Assembly (NCBI RefSeq): GCF_050870875.2
Contig: NZ_CP194041.2
Location: forward strand, 3,410,001-3,474,000
Reading direction: 5' to 3'
Origin: Agarivorans sp050870875
GTDB taxonomy: Bacteria; Pseudomonadota; Gammaproteobacteria; Enterobacterales; Celerinatantimonadaceae
Length of the DNA stretch: 64,000 bases
The notes below the pieces were generated by a model. That model saw only the letters and a program-made list of their open reading frames with translations, did not search any database and was not told where the DNA came from. This document shows positions 7,943 through 16,670 of the stretch, in pieces. Each line of letters begins with the position of its first letter. Position 1 is the first letter of the stretch. A program made the translations under genes and the position numbers.

Positions 7943-9196
7943 TTAACCATAGACAGGGAAACGTTGGCAAAGTTCTAACACTTGGCCTTTGACACGCTCA
8001 ATAACAGTATCATCTTGTAAATTATCCAGTACATCACACATCCAGCCCGCAAGCTCTTTTGCAGCTGCGACATCAATACCGCGACGAGTAATTGCTGGAG
8101 TACCAATACGTAAACCACTGGTCACAAAAGGTGAACGAGGATCATTTGGCACCGAGTTTTTGTTCACCGTAATATTGGCGCGACCCAGAGCTGCGTCAGC
8201 ATCTTTGCCCGTAATATCTTTGTCGATTAAATCGACCAAGAACAAATGGTTTTCAGTACCATTTGACACGATTTTATAACCACGCTCTTGCATCACCGCA
8301 ACCATCGCTTTAGCGTTATCTAAGACGCGCTGTTGGTATTGCTTGAACTCTGGCTCCATCGCTTCTTTAAAAGCGACCGCTTTAGCAGCGATCACATGCA
8401 TCAAAGGACCACCTTGACCACCGGGAAATACCGATGAATTTAGCTTTTTCTCAATGGCTTCGTTAGCACGAGCCAAAATCAAACCACCGCGCGGACCCGC
8501 TAAAGTTTTATGCGTTGTGGTTGTCACCACATCAGCAATTGGCACTGGGTTTGGATATAAACCTGCAGCGACCAAACCAGCAATGTGGGCCATATCTACA
8601 AATAGGTAAGCTCCGACTTGATCCGCGATATCACGGAAGCGTTGCCAATCAACGACCCCTGAATATGCAGAGAAACCAGCTATAATCATTTTAGGTTTAT
8701 GTTGTTTTGCTAAGCGCTCAACTTCTTCATAATCTAACTCACCAGTTTCTGGATTAATGCCATACTGAACAGCATTATAGATTTTACCAGAGAAGCTAAC
8801 GCTCGCACCGTGAGTTAAATGACCACCGTGCGCTAAGCTCATTCCTAAAACCGTATCACCCGCATTCAGTAAAGCCATAAAAACAGCTGAGTTTGCTTGT
8901 GAACCAGCGTGAGGTTGAACGTTAGCATAATCGGCACCAAACAATTTTTTTGCACGCTCAATCGCGAGCATTTCTGCTTGGTCAACATACTCACAACCAC
9001 CATAGTAACGCTTACCAGGGTAACCTTCAGCGTACTTGTTAGTGAGGTAAGAGCCTTGTGCTTCCATTACACGTGGGCTGGCATAGTTCTCAGAAGCAAT
9101 CAATTCGATATGCTCTTCTTGGCGAACTTCTTCTTTCGTAATGGCTTGCCATAGTTCGGCATCGTAATCGGCGATATTCATATCACGCTTTAACAT
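7943..9196 (-). CDS. glyA: Serine hydroxymethyltransferase
   Basis: GlyA interconverts serine and glycine and is the main supplier of one-carbon units on tetrahydrofolate. From the ATG at 9196 the product is 417 residues, the same length as E. coli GlyA, and starts MLKRDMNIADYDAELWQAI, nearly identical to that protein. Motifs seen include ELIASENYAS, NKYAEGYPGKRYYGG, QPHAGSQAN, FVDMAHIAGLVAAG and the PLP-lysine segment TTTTHKTLAGPRGG, with VFPGGQGGPLMH. The reading frame stays open 27 codons further upstream, but the start at 9196 has AGGAGATACTG in front and matches the family. The gene is monocistronic, with a strong terminator downstream and a MetR-type sequence about 210 bases upstream of the start codon. 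Confidence 0.97.
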   Translation of the reverse strand: MLKRDMNIADYDAELWQAITKEEVRQEEHIELIASENYASPRVMEAQGSYLTNKYAEGYPGKRYYGGCEYVDQAEMLAIERAKKLFGADYANVQPHAGSQANSAVFMALLNAGDTVLGMSLAHGGHLTHGASVSFSGKIYNAVQYGINPETGELDYEEVERLAKQHKPKMIIAGFSAYSGVVDWQRFRDIADQVGAYLFVDMAHIAGLVAAGLYPNPVPIADVVTTTTHKTLAGPRGGLILARANEAIEKKLNSSVFPGGQGGPLMHVIAAKAVAFKEAMEPEFKQYQQRVLDNAKAMVAVMQERGYKIVSNGTENHLFLVDLIDKDITGKDADAALGRANITVNKNSVPNDPRSPFVTSGLRIGTPAITRRGIDVAAAKELAGWMCDVLDNLQDDTVIERVKGQVLELCQRFPVYG

Positions 9197-10124
9197 CAGT
9201 ATCTCCTGACTCTTATATAACATGTTGGTGGGTGATTTTGCGAAGGCGCATTCTAACCTGAGTCCCTTACAGATCACAGTAAAATTTTAGCTTATAAACG
9301 GTCACCACAAAGGAGCATTCAAGCCAATACTTCACTCATCTTCACCGAAGTATGATGAGATTTCTAGCGAGAATAAGCAATTTTTTACTCACTTGCTTTA
9401 AAGTTTATGAAATTTATTCACCTTTAAAAAACTTCTAACAAAAGCTAATTAGCTATACCCGCTCAGACTATTTAAGGACGATTAAGCATCTGTCATGATG
9501 GCATTTAAACAAAGCAGATGATGCAAATCATCGGCATTGTCGATCAATCTACGCACAACGGCAATCAGCCGAAACACGAGTAAACTGCAGTAGCAACCTT
9601 TTTACAAAGAACAGCGACCAAGGTTAACGCAGATGAAGCAAGCTACATATCTCCTAGCTCAATAAAAATCCACTTAGCTCAACCAGCAAGGGGAACAAGC
9701 GGGCATTTCAGTGCCTGCAACTCAGTAGCAGAACGCTTGCGACTTAACTTTTACGCCAATAAACATTTTTCATCTTGCTAAGCACAACGCAGTGCGTGGC
9801 TTAGCGAATACTTGATGTCTATGCTTAGAGAGTTGATAAAGCGGCTTAAATAAAGTTGCCAATATTCACAAAATCTGAACAATGCGTTTGTATTAACATA
9901 TTTTTTGAAAGGCTCCATCAATATGTTAATAAGTTGTTACCGGGAGACTTAAATACCTGTATTACACACAATTTTCTTTTGCTTTTATCAACAAAGGCTT
10001 GCAGCTTGATATTATTGAGCCATAATCATAGCAGCGGCTCACTGCTCGCAGTGAATGGCTTTGCATAAACAAATCGACGATCTAATATCGATCGCTAGAA
10101 TTGATAAAAAAGGACGGACTTACC
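9197..10124. other. Divergent intergenic region between glyA and lpp
   Basis: Over 900 bases separate the divergent glyA and lpp starts. The region must carry both promoters and includes the MetR-type box at 9408-9420. Short perfect inverted repeats are visible at 9517-9532 (GATGAT, GCAA, ATCATC) and near 10038-10053 (TCACTG, CTCG, CAGTGA). No frame with a ribosome-binding site is evident; the 70-codon frame at 9856-10068 looks accidental. Confidence 0.45.
9408..9420. promoter_or_regulatory. Candidate MetR binding site upstream of glyA
   Basis: The sequence TGAAATTTATTCA fits the MetR consensus TGAA-N5-TTCA exactly, including a T at the centre. MetR with homocysteine activates glyA in E. coli, so both sequence and position make sense. 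Only one perfect site was seen; E. coli has two. Confidence 0.6.
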
Positions 10125-10388
10125 ATGAATAAGTTTTTAGTTGCAGGCGCTATTGCTTCTACTATTTTACTAGCGGGTTGTACTAACACCACAGCTCTAG
10201 AAAACAACGTACAATCTTTAAGCGACAAAGTAGACGCCTTGTCTAACGAAGTTGCAGCTCTTCGTACTGAGCAAAGCTCTTTAAGTGGCGACATCAAATC
10301 AGCTCAAATGAGTGCTGATCAAGCAAAAGCTGAAGCGATGCGTGCCAACGAACGTATTAACAACATCGCATCTTCTTACACTAAGTAA
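10125..10388 (+). CDS. lpp: Major outer membrane lipoprotein Lpp (Braun lipoprotein)
   Basis: The 87-residue product is a small abundant outer-membrane lipoprotein that tethers the outer membrane to peptidoglycan. It has a lipoprotein signal peptide ending in the lipobox LLAG-C (cysteine at residue 19), then an unbroken alpha-helical heptad region (VQSLSDKVDALSNEVAALR and onward) that would form the trimeric coiled coil, and ends in SSYTK with the terminal lysine that is covalently attached to peptidoglycan in E. coli. The start at 10125 is preceded by AAAAAGGACGG. It is slightly longer than E. coli Lpp (78). A strong terminator follows, and the convergent neighbour encodes an L,D-transpeptidase of the type that makes the Lpp-peptidoglycan link. 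Confidence 0.93.
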   Translation: MNKFLVAGAIASTILLAGCTNTTALENNVQSLSDKVDALSNEVAALRTEQSSLSGDIKSAQMSADQAKAEAMRANERINNIASSYTK

Positions 10389-10407
10389 GTAACTGCTGAT
10401 GTAGTCA

Positions 10408-10435
10408 AAGGTGATGCTTAGCATCACCTTTTTTT
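10408..10435 (+). terminator. Rho-independent terminator between lpp and the L,D-transpeptidase gene
   Basis: A perfect 10-base-pair stem (AAGGTGATGC, loop TTA, GCATCACCTT) followed by seven T residues lies 20 bases after the lpp stop. The A-rich left side is weaker, so it works mainly for lpp. Confidence 0.9.
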
Positions 10436-11345
10436 ATCCGCGTTTTTCGCCGACCAACAGGGCAATCCCTTGCTGATTTTTCAGCGCTTGATTCACAATG
10501 GCACTATCCACGCCAGTTTGCGTCACAAACTTTATATCTTCGCGAGTCAGCTTCAAAGAAGTAGCTTGATGTACTTCTTCTATCGAACGATTTAAAGGTT
10601 GGTGTACTTCAAGTAAATATTCGCCATTGGGCTCAGCAGAATGTTTGATAGATTGATCTATAATCCTGACTGGTGTGTTTAGCGCGACCTGCTTAAATAA
10701 ATACTCGATATCCTTAGGAAATAAACGAATACAACCAGAGCTCACTCTTAAGCCCACACCAAACTCTTTGTTAGTTCCATGGATTAAATACTCGCCGCTT
10801 CCATAGGCAAGCCTTAATGCATATTCACCGAGAGGATTTTCGGGCCCAGCTGGCACCACTTTTGGCAAAATCACCCCTTTGGCTGCATATTCATTACGGA
10901 TATTTTGGGTTGGAGTCCAGGTTGGTTTTTCACGTTTTTGGCTAACCACGGTTTTCATCTCCGGCGTTTCTCTGCCGATCCGACCGATGCCAATAGGAAA
11001 AACATCTACTTTGCGCGAATCAGGATGAAAATAGTACAAACGTAATTCAGCCAAGTTAACCACCACCCCTTGATATTCTGCATTCGGTAACAGAATTTGG
11101 GTGGGGATCAACAACTTGGTACCCGGTTTGGGGAGAAAGGGATCCACCTTTTTATTGGCAGCCATCATCGCTAAAAAACCGACTTGATAATGTTCGGCAA
11201 TCATCGCAACAGTTTCACCTTTTTGTACCGTATGCCACTGATTTCCGCCAATCAATCGGCTTCCTTCGTTTGGTAAGTCATAGGTGAGAGCAGCAGCAGA
11301 AAATGCTAAGCATAGAGCCAAGCAAGCAAACAGCATTCGTTTCAT
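10434..11345 (-). CDS. LysM and L,D-transpeptidase (YkuD) domain protein
   Basis: This exported enzyme of the LdtA/B/C (YbiS, ErfK, YcfS, YnhG) family transfers peptidoglycan stem peptides, classically to the C-terminal lysine of Lpp. The 303-residue product has a signal peptide (MKRMLFACLALCLAFSAAA), a LysM-type peptidoglycan-binding segment (WHTVQKGETVAMIAEHYQV, residues about 37-81), and a YkuD catalytic domain (about 92-215) with IHGTN (His189) and the active-site motif SSGCIRLFP, with the nucleophile Cys205. A C-terminal extension of about 85 residues is typical of this group. It is convergent with lpp, its likely substrate gene. The sequence does not tell whether it links Lpp or forms 3-3 crosslinks. 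Confidence 0.93.
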   Translation of the reverse strand: MKRMLFACLALCLAFSAAALTYDLPNEGSRLIGGNQWHTVQKGETVAMIAEHYQVGFLAMMAANKKVDPFLPKPGTKLLIPTQILLPNAEYQGVVVNLAELRLYYFHPDSRKVDVFPIGIGRIGRETPEMKTVVSQKREKPTWTPTQNIRNEYAAKGVILPKVVPAGPENPLGEYALRLAYGSGEYLIHGTNKEFGVGLRVSSGCIRLFPKDIEYLFKQVALNTPVRIIDQSIKHSAEPNGEYLLEVHQPLNRSIEEVHQATSLKLTREDIKFVTQTGVDSAIVNQALKNQQGIALLVGEKRG

Positions 11346-11607
11346 GAGTAACTTTAGTCTGATAAATGTATGACAAACATAACACTAAATACCGATAAAT
11401 TGGAACACGCTTTAAATGAATAAAGAAAATGATAAAGCTCAGAACATCGTGAAGGATCCATCATGTCACTTCAAAAACTTAAACAATAAATTATTCTTCC
11501 CCTAGTATCCCTTAACGAAGCCAGTATCATAGCGTCCTATGGTATTGAAGCTGTTTATATCTTTACAAAACACAGCAAATTATTAAGACATCTTAAAGGA
11601 AAGGCGA

Positions 11608-13272
11608 ATGGCCCAATTTATTTATACGATGAACCGTGTTGGTAAAATCGTTCCCCCTAAAAAGCATATCCTAAAAAATATTTCCTTAAGCTTTTTCCCA
11701 GGCGCAAAAATTGGCGTATTAGGTTTAAATGGCGCAGGTAAATCTACCTTGTTACGCATTATGGCTGGGGTCGACACTGAAATTGAAGGTGAAGCCCGTG
11801 CTAACCCTGGGACCAAAATTGGCTACCTTCCTCAAGAACCGCAAATGGATTTAAGCAAAACGGTTCGCGAAGTTGTAGAAGAAGCGGTTGCGGTGGTTAA
11901 AAACGCCCAAGTTAGACTCGATGAAGTGTACGCAGCTTACGCCGAACCCGACGCTGATTTTGATGCGCTCGCCCAAGAGCAAGGAGAATTGGAGGCTATC
12001 TTAGCCACTCATGATGCGCATAGCCTCGACAACCAATTAGAGCGTGCCGCCGACGCATTACGCCTCCCTGATTGGGACGCAAAAATAGCACAACTTTCCG
12101 GTGGTGAGCGACGTCGCGTCGCCTTATGTCGACTATTACTAGAAAAACCAGACATGCTGTTACTCGATGAACCAACCAACCACTTGGATGCTGAGTCCGT
12201 CGCATGGTTGGAGCGTTTCTTACATGACTATGAAGGCACCGTTGTTGCCGTAACCCACGATCGGTACTTCCTCGACAATGTCGCTGGCTGGATCCTTGAA
12301 CTCGATCGCGGTGAAGGTATTCCTTGGGAAGGAAATTACTCTTCTTGGCTAGAACAAAAAGAAAACCGCTTAAGCCAAGAAGCATCTCAAGAAAAAGCAC
12401 GTATGAAATCGATTCAGAAAGAGTTGGAATGGGTTCGCTCTAATGCTAAAGGTCGCCAAAGCAAGAGTAAGTCTCGTATGGCTCGTTTTGAAGAACTAAA
12501 TAACCAAAGCTTCCAAAGTCGTAATGAAACCAATGAGCTATTCATCCCTGCCGCCCAGCGACTCGGCGACAAGGTGATTGATGTTACCAATCTCAGTAAG
12601 TCCTTCGATGGTCGAGTCCTGATTAACGACTTATCGTTTAGCATTCCAAAGGGAGCTATTGTTGGGATCATTGGACCGAATGGTGCAGGTAAGTCGACTC
12701 TGTTTAAAATGATTACCGGTGTTGAACAAGCAGATTCTGGGAATATCGAGGTGGGAGATACCGTACAAATTGCCAGTGTTGATCAGTTTCGTGATGACAT
12801 GGACAATAAAGCAAGCGTTTGGCAAGAGGTCTCTGGAGGCTCCGATATTCTCAAGATCGGTAATATCGAAATCCCAAGCCGAGCCTATGTGGGACGTTTT
12901 AACTTCAAAGGCTCCGACCAGCAAAAACGGGTTGGAGAACTCTCTGGTGGTGAGCGCGGGCGTTTACATTTAGCCAAGTTATTACAAGCGGGTGGCAATG
13001 TATTGCTGCTCGATGAACCGACCAACGATTTAGACATTGAAACCCTACGTGCGCTGGAGAATGCACTGTTAGAGTTTGCCGGCTGTGCCATGGTCATTTC
13101 ACATGACCGTTGGTTCCTAGACCGCATTGCTACCCATATTCTCGACTACCGAGATGAGGGACAGGTGAACTTCCATGCAGGTAACTTTACCGAGTATGAA
13201 GCGTGGCTCAAAGAAACCATTGGTGAAGCTGCGGCTCAACCGCACCGTATCAAGTACAAACGGATCAACTAG
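11608..13272 (+). CDS. ettA: Energy-dependent translational throttle protein EttA (ABC-F ATPase)
   Basis: EttA is a cytoplasmic ABC-F protein that binds the ribosomal E site and gates early elongation according to ATP/ADP ratio. The 554-residue product (E. coli: 555) carries two ABC domains: Walker A GLNGAGKSTLLRIMAG, signature LSGGERRRVALCRLLL and Walker B MLLLDEPTNHLD in the first, and GPNGAGKSTLFKMITG, LSGGERGRLHLAKLL and VLLLDEPTNDLD in the second. The linker contains the ABC-F P-site tRNA-interaction motif region ELEWVRSNAKGRQSKSKSRM. A ribosome-binding site (AAAGGAAAGGCGA) precedes the ATG. A terminator follows, so it is monocistronic. Confidence 0.97.
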   Translation: MAQFIYTMNRVGKIVPPKKHILKNISLSFFPGAKIGVLGLNGAGKSTLLRIMAGVDTEIEGEARANPGTKIGYLPQEPQMDLSKTVREVVEEAVAVVKNAQVRLDEVYAAYAEPDADFDALAQEQGELEAILATHDAHSLDNQLERAADALRLPDWDAKIAQLSGGERRRVALCRLLLEKPDMLLLDEPTNHLDAESVAWLERFLHDYEGTVVAVTHDRYFLDNVAGWILELDRGEGIPWEGNYSSWLEQKENRLSQEASQEKARMKSIQKELEWVRSNAKGRQSKSKSRMARFEELNNQSFQSRNETNELFIPAAQRLGDKVIDVTNLSKSFDGRVLINDLSFSIPKGAIVGIIGPNGAGKSTLFKMITGVEQADSGNIEVGDTVQIASVDQFRDDMDNKASVWQEVSGGSDILKIGNIEIPSRAYVGRFNFKGSDQQKRVGELSGGERGRLHLAKLLQAGGNVLLLDEPTNDLDIETLRALENALLEFAGCAMVISHDRWFLDRIATHILDYRDEGQVNFHAGNFTEYEAWLKETIGEAAAQPHRIKYKRIN

Positions 13273-13291
13273 CAAGCTCACCAAGCAAGTC

Positions 13292-13325
13292 ATGCCGTTC
13301 ATAGCTCTTGAACGGCATTTTTATT
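13292..13325 (+). terminator. Rho-independent terminator of ettA
   Basis: A 10-base-pair stem (ATGCCGTTCA and TGAACGGCAT, loop TAGCTCT) followed by a T run begins 20 bases after the ettA stop. Confidence 0.88.
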
Positions 13326-13658
13326 TCTAGGCCTGCTTCGTTTGGCCGAATCAAATAGTCGATTTACGCCAGCCGCTCCTTGGGCTGTGCTTATTGGGAC
13401 TTGCTAAGCCTTTTCCCCATTTAATTTCAAAGAGTAAATGGCATAGCACAACGGTTTTTCTTGTTATCAAAAACCCGTAGACAAGCGAAAAATCTACTTT
13501 TGCGAAGTAAAGCTGAAAAACTTACAGCGTCTTCAACAGACAGATCCCGCGCAACAGGCTGCATATTCGACAGCGCCAAGAATGTACTAAATAGTGCGAT
13601 TAATGGCCCCACTCGCATGGCGAATATTCACTGTTACGGCAAAGGAGCAGCAATAAAA
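13326..13658. other. Intergenic region between ettA and the TPR-protein gene
   Basis: This convergent gap contains no supported gene. An open frame of 93 codons on the plus strand (13461-13742) has no ribosome-binding site, runs through the terminator hairpin of the opposing gene and into that gene, and is most likely accidental. Confidence 0.45.
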
Positions 13659-13686
13659 AATCCGAGAGGGTATCATCTCTCGGATT
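13659..13686 (-). terminator. Rho-independent terminator of the PrsT-like gene
   Basis: A 10-base-pair stem (AATCCGAGAG with CTCTCGGATT) lies 36 bases past the reverse-strand stop at 13722. Read on that strand it is followed by a run of T residues. Confidence 0.85.
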
Positions 13687-13721
13687 ATGAGTATAAGACG
13701 CTCCCAGATGACTTTTGTTTA

Positions 13722-16535
13722 TTAGGCTTTATTCTTTTCTAAATCGCTGAGCAATTGTTTTGCGTCTTCATATTCCGCAAAATTTTGCGCAATAGCCAAA
13801 GCCGATTTCAATTCAATTTTGGCCTCTGTGACACGACCTAGCTTGGCTAAAACATAGGCAAGGTGATAACGAATCGTTGGATCCGAGGAATCGGTGGTAT
13901 AAGCTTCCCGCAAATACAACAAGGCTTGGTCGAAGTGACTTCGCTGGGCTTCTATCCAACCAATTGTATCCAGCGTCGCTGAACTTTTACTACCTTGTTG
14001 AAGGCTAATTTCGATCAAAGCAAAAGCCTTATCTAAATCACTCTTCGCATAAATATTAGCCAAGTTATTAATTAAACTAGGCTCATCTTTTAGGCTTGGG
14101 AATTTACGCAAGGCTTCATAGTGTGATTGGGCCTTGGCATAATTTTTTTGCCGCATATAAGTATCGGCTAACAAGCGGCGATGCCAAGCCATTTGCGAAC
14201 TGTTATCAAGTAAACCTTCCAACTGTTCAGTGAACTCATCAACTGCTATATTTTGTTGCGCCAGTTGATATAGATGAATTGCAGCACCTCGATTAAATTT
14301 ATTTAGAGTCAAGGCTTGGCTATAAGCTTTCTGGGCAGCCAAGGGATCATCTTTAGCGAGAAATATGCCACCTTGCAAAGCATATAATTCGCTGCTTTCA
14401 CCAAATTGTTCTGTCAATTGGCTCACCACAACTTCAGCACTGGCGATGTTTGCTTGAGCCAAGTCGATTTGCCCTTGCATGAGCAAGGTTGACATATCTT
14501 CTGGGGCTAAAGCGCGGGCTTTTGCCAAGCTCGCTTTCGCCCCATCAAGATCCTTCGCTCTTACTTGCAAGCTTGCAAGCAACTTCAGTTTAGGGGCTTG
14601 TTCCTTCCATAAACTATCTAACAAACCTAAAGGGTAGGCTGTATCTTGATAGCGCTCTAATTGTATCAAGATCTCGGCATAACGAGTCAGGTAAGCCTCA
14701 TTTAGAATATATTCTCTATTCAACTTTTCCACTAAAGTTAAGGCTAAGGGCCATTGTTGAGTTTGCATATAAATATCTAATTTCAACTCTTTCGCTACAC
14801 GATTATCCGGCTCATATATCAATACTTTATCTAGCTGAGCTGTCGCATCAGCATAGGCTTGTTGTTGGAAGTAAATACGGGCGACAACTAAGTGACTCGG
14901 TGAATGCTGAGGTTCAATTTTTAGAATTTGTTGAAAGATGGTCAAGGCTTGGTCAAGATCATTATTCGTTTGAAAAATCAGCGCCTTATTAAACATTGCA
15001 CTGATATTTTCTGGACTTTTCGCTAATACTTTATTTAGATATTGAAGAGCTAAATCAGCTTGATTCATCTTAATATAATAGGCGGCAATCAAATTTTGGG
15101 CCTGAGTCGTATTCACCTTACGTTTAATCAGGCTATCGATGCTTAGTTTCGCCGCATCTATATCATCAATTTCTAAAGCCAACTCTCCTTTGAGTTGCAA
15201 CCATTTTAAAGGCGATTGATCATCACTATAAGGCAAAGACGTGAGCTGCAAAAATGCTTGTTGAGGCTCCCCACTCGCGCGTAATAACTCAGCTTCTAAA
15301 ATACCAATATAATTAGATTTACTATGGTACGCCCGCATCTGTTCAAAAGCTTGTTGCGCCGCCCGAATTCGTCCGGATTCAATATACAAATAGACCAACT
15401 GTGCTGATAAACCCAGATCGGGAAGAATGTATTCGAAATTATCTTGTAGCAATAATTGCAATTTATAAGCCTGATCTGAGCGAAGGTAAACCTTGGCCAA
15501 CATTCGAGTCGCCCCTAAGTCACTCGGTTTTGCCTTCAAATACTGACTCAAATACTGTTGCGCTTTTTCATCATTCTGGCGAATAAACTCCGATGCGCCT
15601 TGAATAAACAGCAGCATACTGGGGTCAGTTAACTCACTCCCTTCCGCTGCAGAAATTTTCTGGGATAACTCGGCCAGGCTTTGCTCTGCAAGCTCAAATT
15701 CGTCTTGCTTCGCGAGTAAGGTCGCATTGATCAGAATGGCAGTCGGATCATTGGGGGTTTGTTTTTGAATACGCTGTAGGTAATGCTTAGCTTGCTCAAG
15801 ACGATTCAACTTAAGATTGGTCATCACCAAACTACGCAATATCTTAGGATCCTCTGGATCAATGGAAATAGCATGTTCATAACTCACCAAAGCTTGCTCG
15901 AGCATGCCTTGAGCCGCGACCAGATCACCCTTCAACTTCCAGGTTCGTTCATTATTATTGTTAATTGCTAAGGAGTGAGTGACTAATTTATCCGCTAAAA
16001 GGTATTCCTTTTGAGCTAAATAAAGGGTTGCCAGCGTATTGATTGCACTCGATTGATTCGGCGCTAACTGCAGTGCTTGTTCAAATTCTAACTTCGCGAG
16101 CTCAACTTGTGATTTGCGTAAATAGATGCGTCCACGTAATAGCTTCCATTCAAATTGACTATTTTTTGAAAACTCAGCAGAACGTTGCTCTAGCGCCAAC
16201 ACAGCGTCAATTTTCCCTTGCAGCAATAGCACGTTACCGAGCAAGGGGAGAACCAGATTAATATCCGCACCTAGAGATAAAGCTTCTTCTAACTGCTCCT
16301 CTGCTGCAGCTAAGTTATTTGCATTAAAATACACTTTAGCTAATAACAATTTAGAAGAGAGATGTTGTGGATTTGCTTTTAAGGCATTTTTCAAATGAAT
16401 GAAGGCTTCATTCTCGTCACCTAATTGATAAGCCTTAACTGCCAGTTCATAGTTATTGGTTTGTTCGTCGGCAAAGGTAACGTTTCCCATTAACAGCAGC
16501 GTGAGAGCAATAATCGTTTTATTCATTCTTAACAT
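13722..16535 (-). CDS. prsT: PEP-CTERM system TPR-repeat protein (PrsT-like)
   Basis: The 937-residue product is built almost entirely of tetratricopeptide repeats (about 24 helical pairs can be traced, with phrases such as AFIHLKNALKANPQHLSS, ILRSLVMTNLKLNRLEQA and IRYHLAYVLAKLGRVTEA). Length and layout match the family described as PEP-CTERM/exosortase-system TPR lipoprotein PrsT. An N-terminal signal peptide (MNKTIIALTLLLMGNVTFA) directs export, but here there is no lipobox cysteine, so it looks soluble or loosely held in the periplasm. It lies immediately downstream of a PEP-CTERM substrate gene on the same strand, which supports the family call. A terminator-like palindrome between the two suggests separate regulation. 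The function of PrsT is not established; a scaffold or export role with extracellular polysaccharide is usually inferred. No exosortase gene is seen nearby. Confidence 0.82.
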   Translation of the reverse strand: MLRMNKTIIALTLLLMGNVTFADEQTNNYELAVKAYQLGDENEAFIHLKNALKANPQHLSSKLLLAKVYFNANNLAAAEEQLEEALSLGADINLVLPLLGNVLLLQGKIDAVLALEQRSAEFSKNSQFEWKLLRGRIYLRKSQVELAKLEFEQALQLAPNQSSAINTLATLYLAQKEYLLADKLVTHSLAINNNNERTWKLKGDLVAAQGMLEQALVSYEHAISIDPEDPKILRSLVMTNLKLNRLEQAKHYLQRIQKQTPNDPTAILINATLLAKQDEFELAEQSLAELSQKISAAEGSELTDPSMLLFIQGASEFIRQNDEKAQQYLSQYLKAKPSDLGATRMLAKVYLRSDQAYKLQLLLQDNFEYILPDLGLSAQLVYLYIESGRIRAAQQAFEQMRAYHSKSNYIGILEAELLRASGEPQQAFLQLTSLPYSDDQSPLKWLQLKGELALEIDDIDAAKLSIDSLIKRKVNTTQAQNLIAAYYIKMNQADLALQYLNKVLAKSPENISAMFNKALIFQTNNDLDQALTIFQQILKIEPQHSPSHLVVARIYFQQQAYADATAQLDKVLIYEPDNRVAKELKLDIYMQTQQWPLALTLVEKLNREYILNEAYLTRYAEILIQLERYQDTAYPLGLLDSLWKEQAPKLKLLASLQVRAKDLDGAKASLAKARALAPEDMSTLLMQGQIDLAQANIASAEVVVSQLTEQFGESSELYALQGGIFLAKDDPLAAQKAYSQALTLNKFNRGAAIHLYQLAQQNIAVDEFTEQLEGLLDNSSQMAWHRRLLADTYMRQKNYAKAQSHYEALRKFPSLKDEPSLINNLANIYAKSDLDKAFALIEISLQQGSKSSATLDTIGWIEAQRSHFDQALLYLREAYTTDSSDPTIRYHLAYVLAKLGRVTEAKIELKSALAIAQNFAEYEDAKQLLSDLEKNKA

Positions 16536-16613
16536 GCATTTCCTTTACTTCGCGTGAACAATCAATTGATTCAACAAGCAGTATCTAATGAACAAGCAGC
16601 AAAAAAAAGACAA

Positions 16614-16646
16614 AAAAATACGAAATACAGCGTATTTCGTATTTTT
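16614..16646 (-). terminator. Palindromic terminator between the PEP-CTERM gene and the PrsT-like gene
   Basis: A perfect 15-base-pair inverted repeat (AAAAATACGAAATAC, loop AGC, then its complement) lies 25 bases past the PEP-CTERM gene stop. Reverse-strand transcription ends in T-rich sequence. The stem is AT-rich, so termination may be partial and allow read-through into the PrsT-like gene. Confidence 0.65.
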
Positions 16647-16670
16647 AAACTAAAAAGGAGTTCTGTTAAA

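Noticed and set aside
9856..10068. Open frame of 70 codons upstream of lpp
   Set aside because: Lies in the lpp promoter region, lacks a start signal and has an unlikely composition.
13461..13742. Open frame of 93 codons between ettA and the TPR gene
   Set aside because: Runs through the opposing gene's terminator hairpin and into that gene; no ribosome-binding site.
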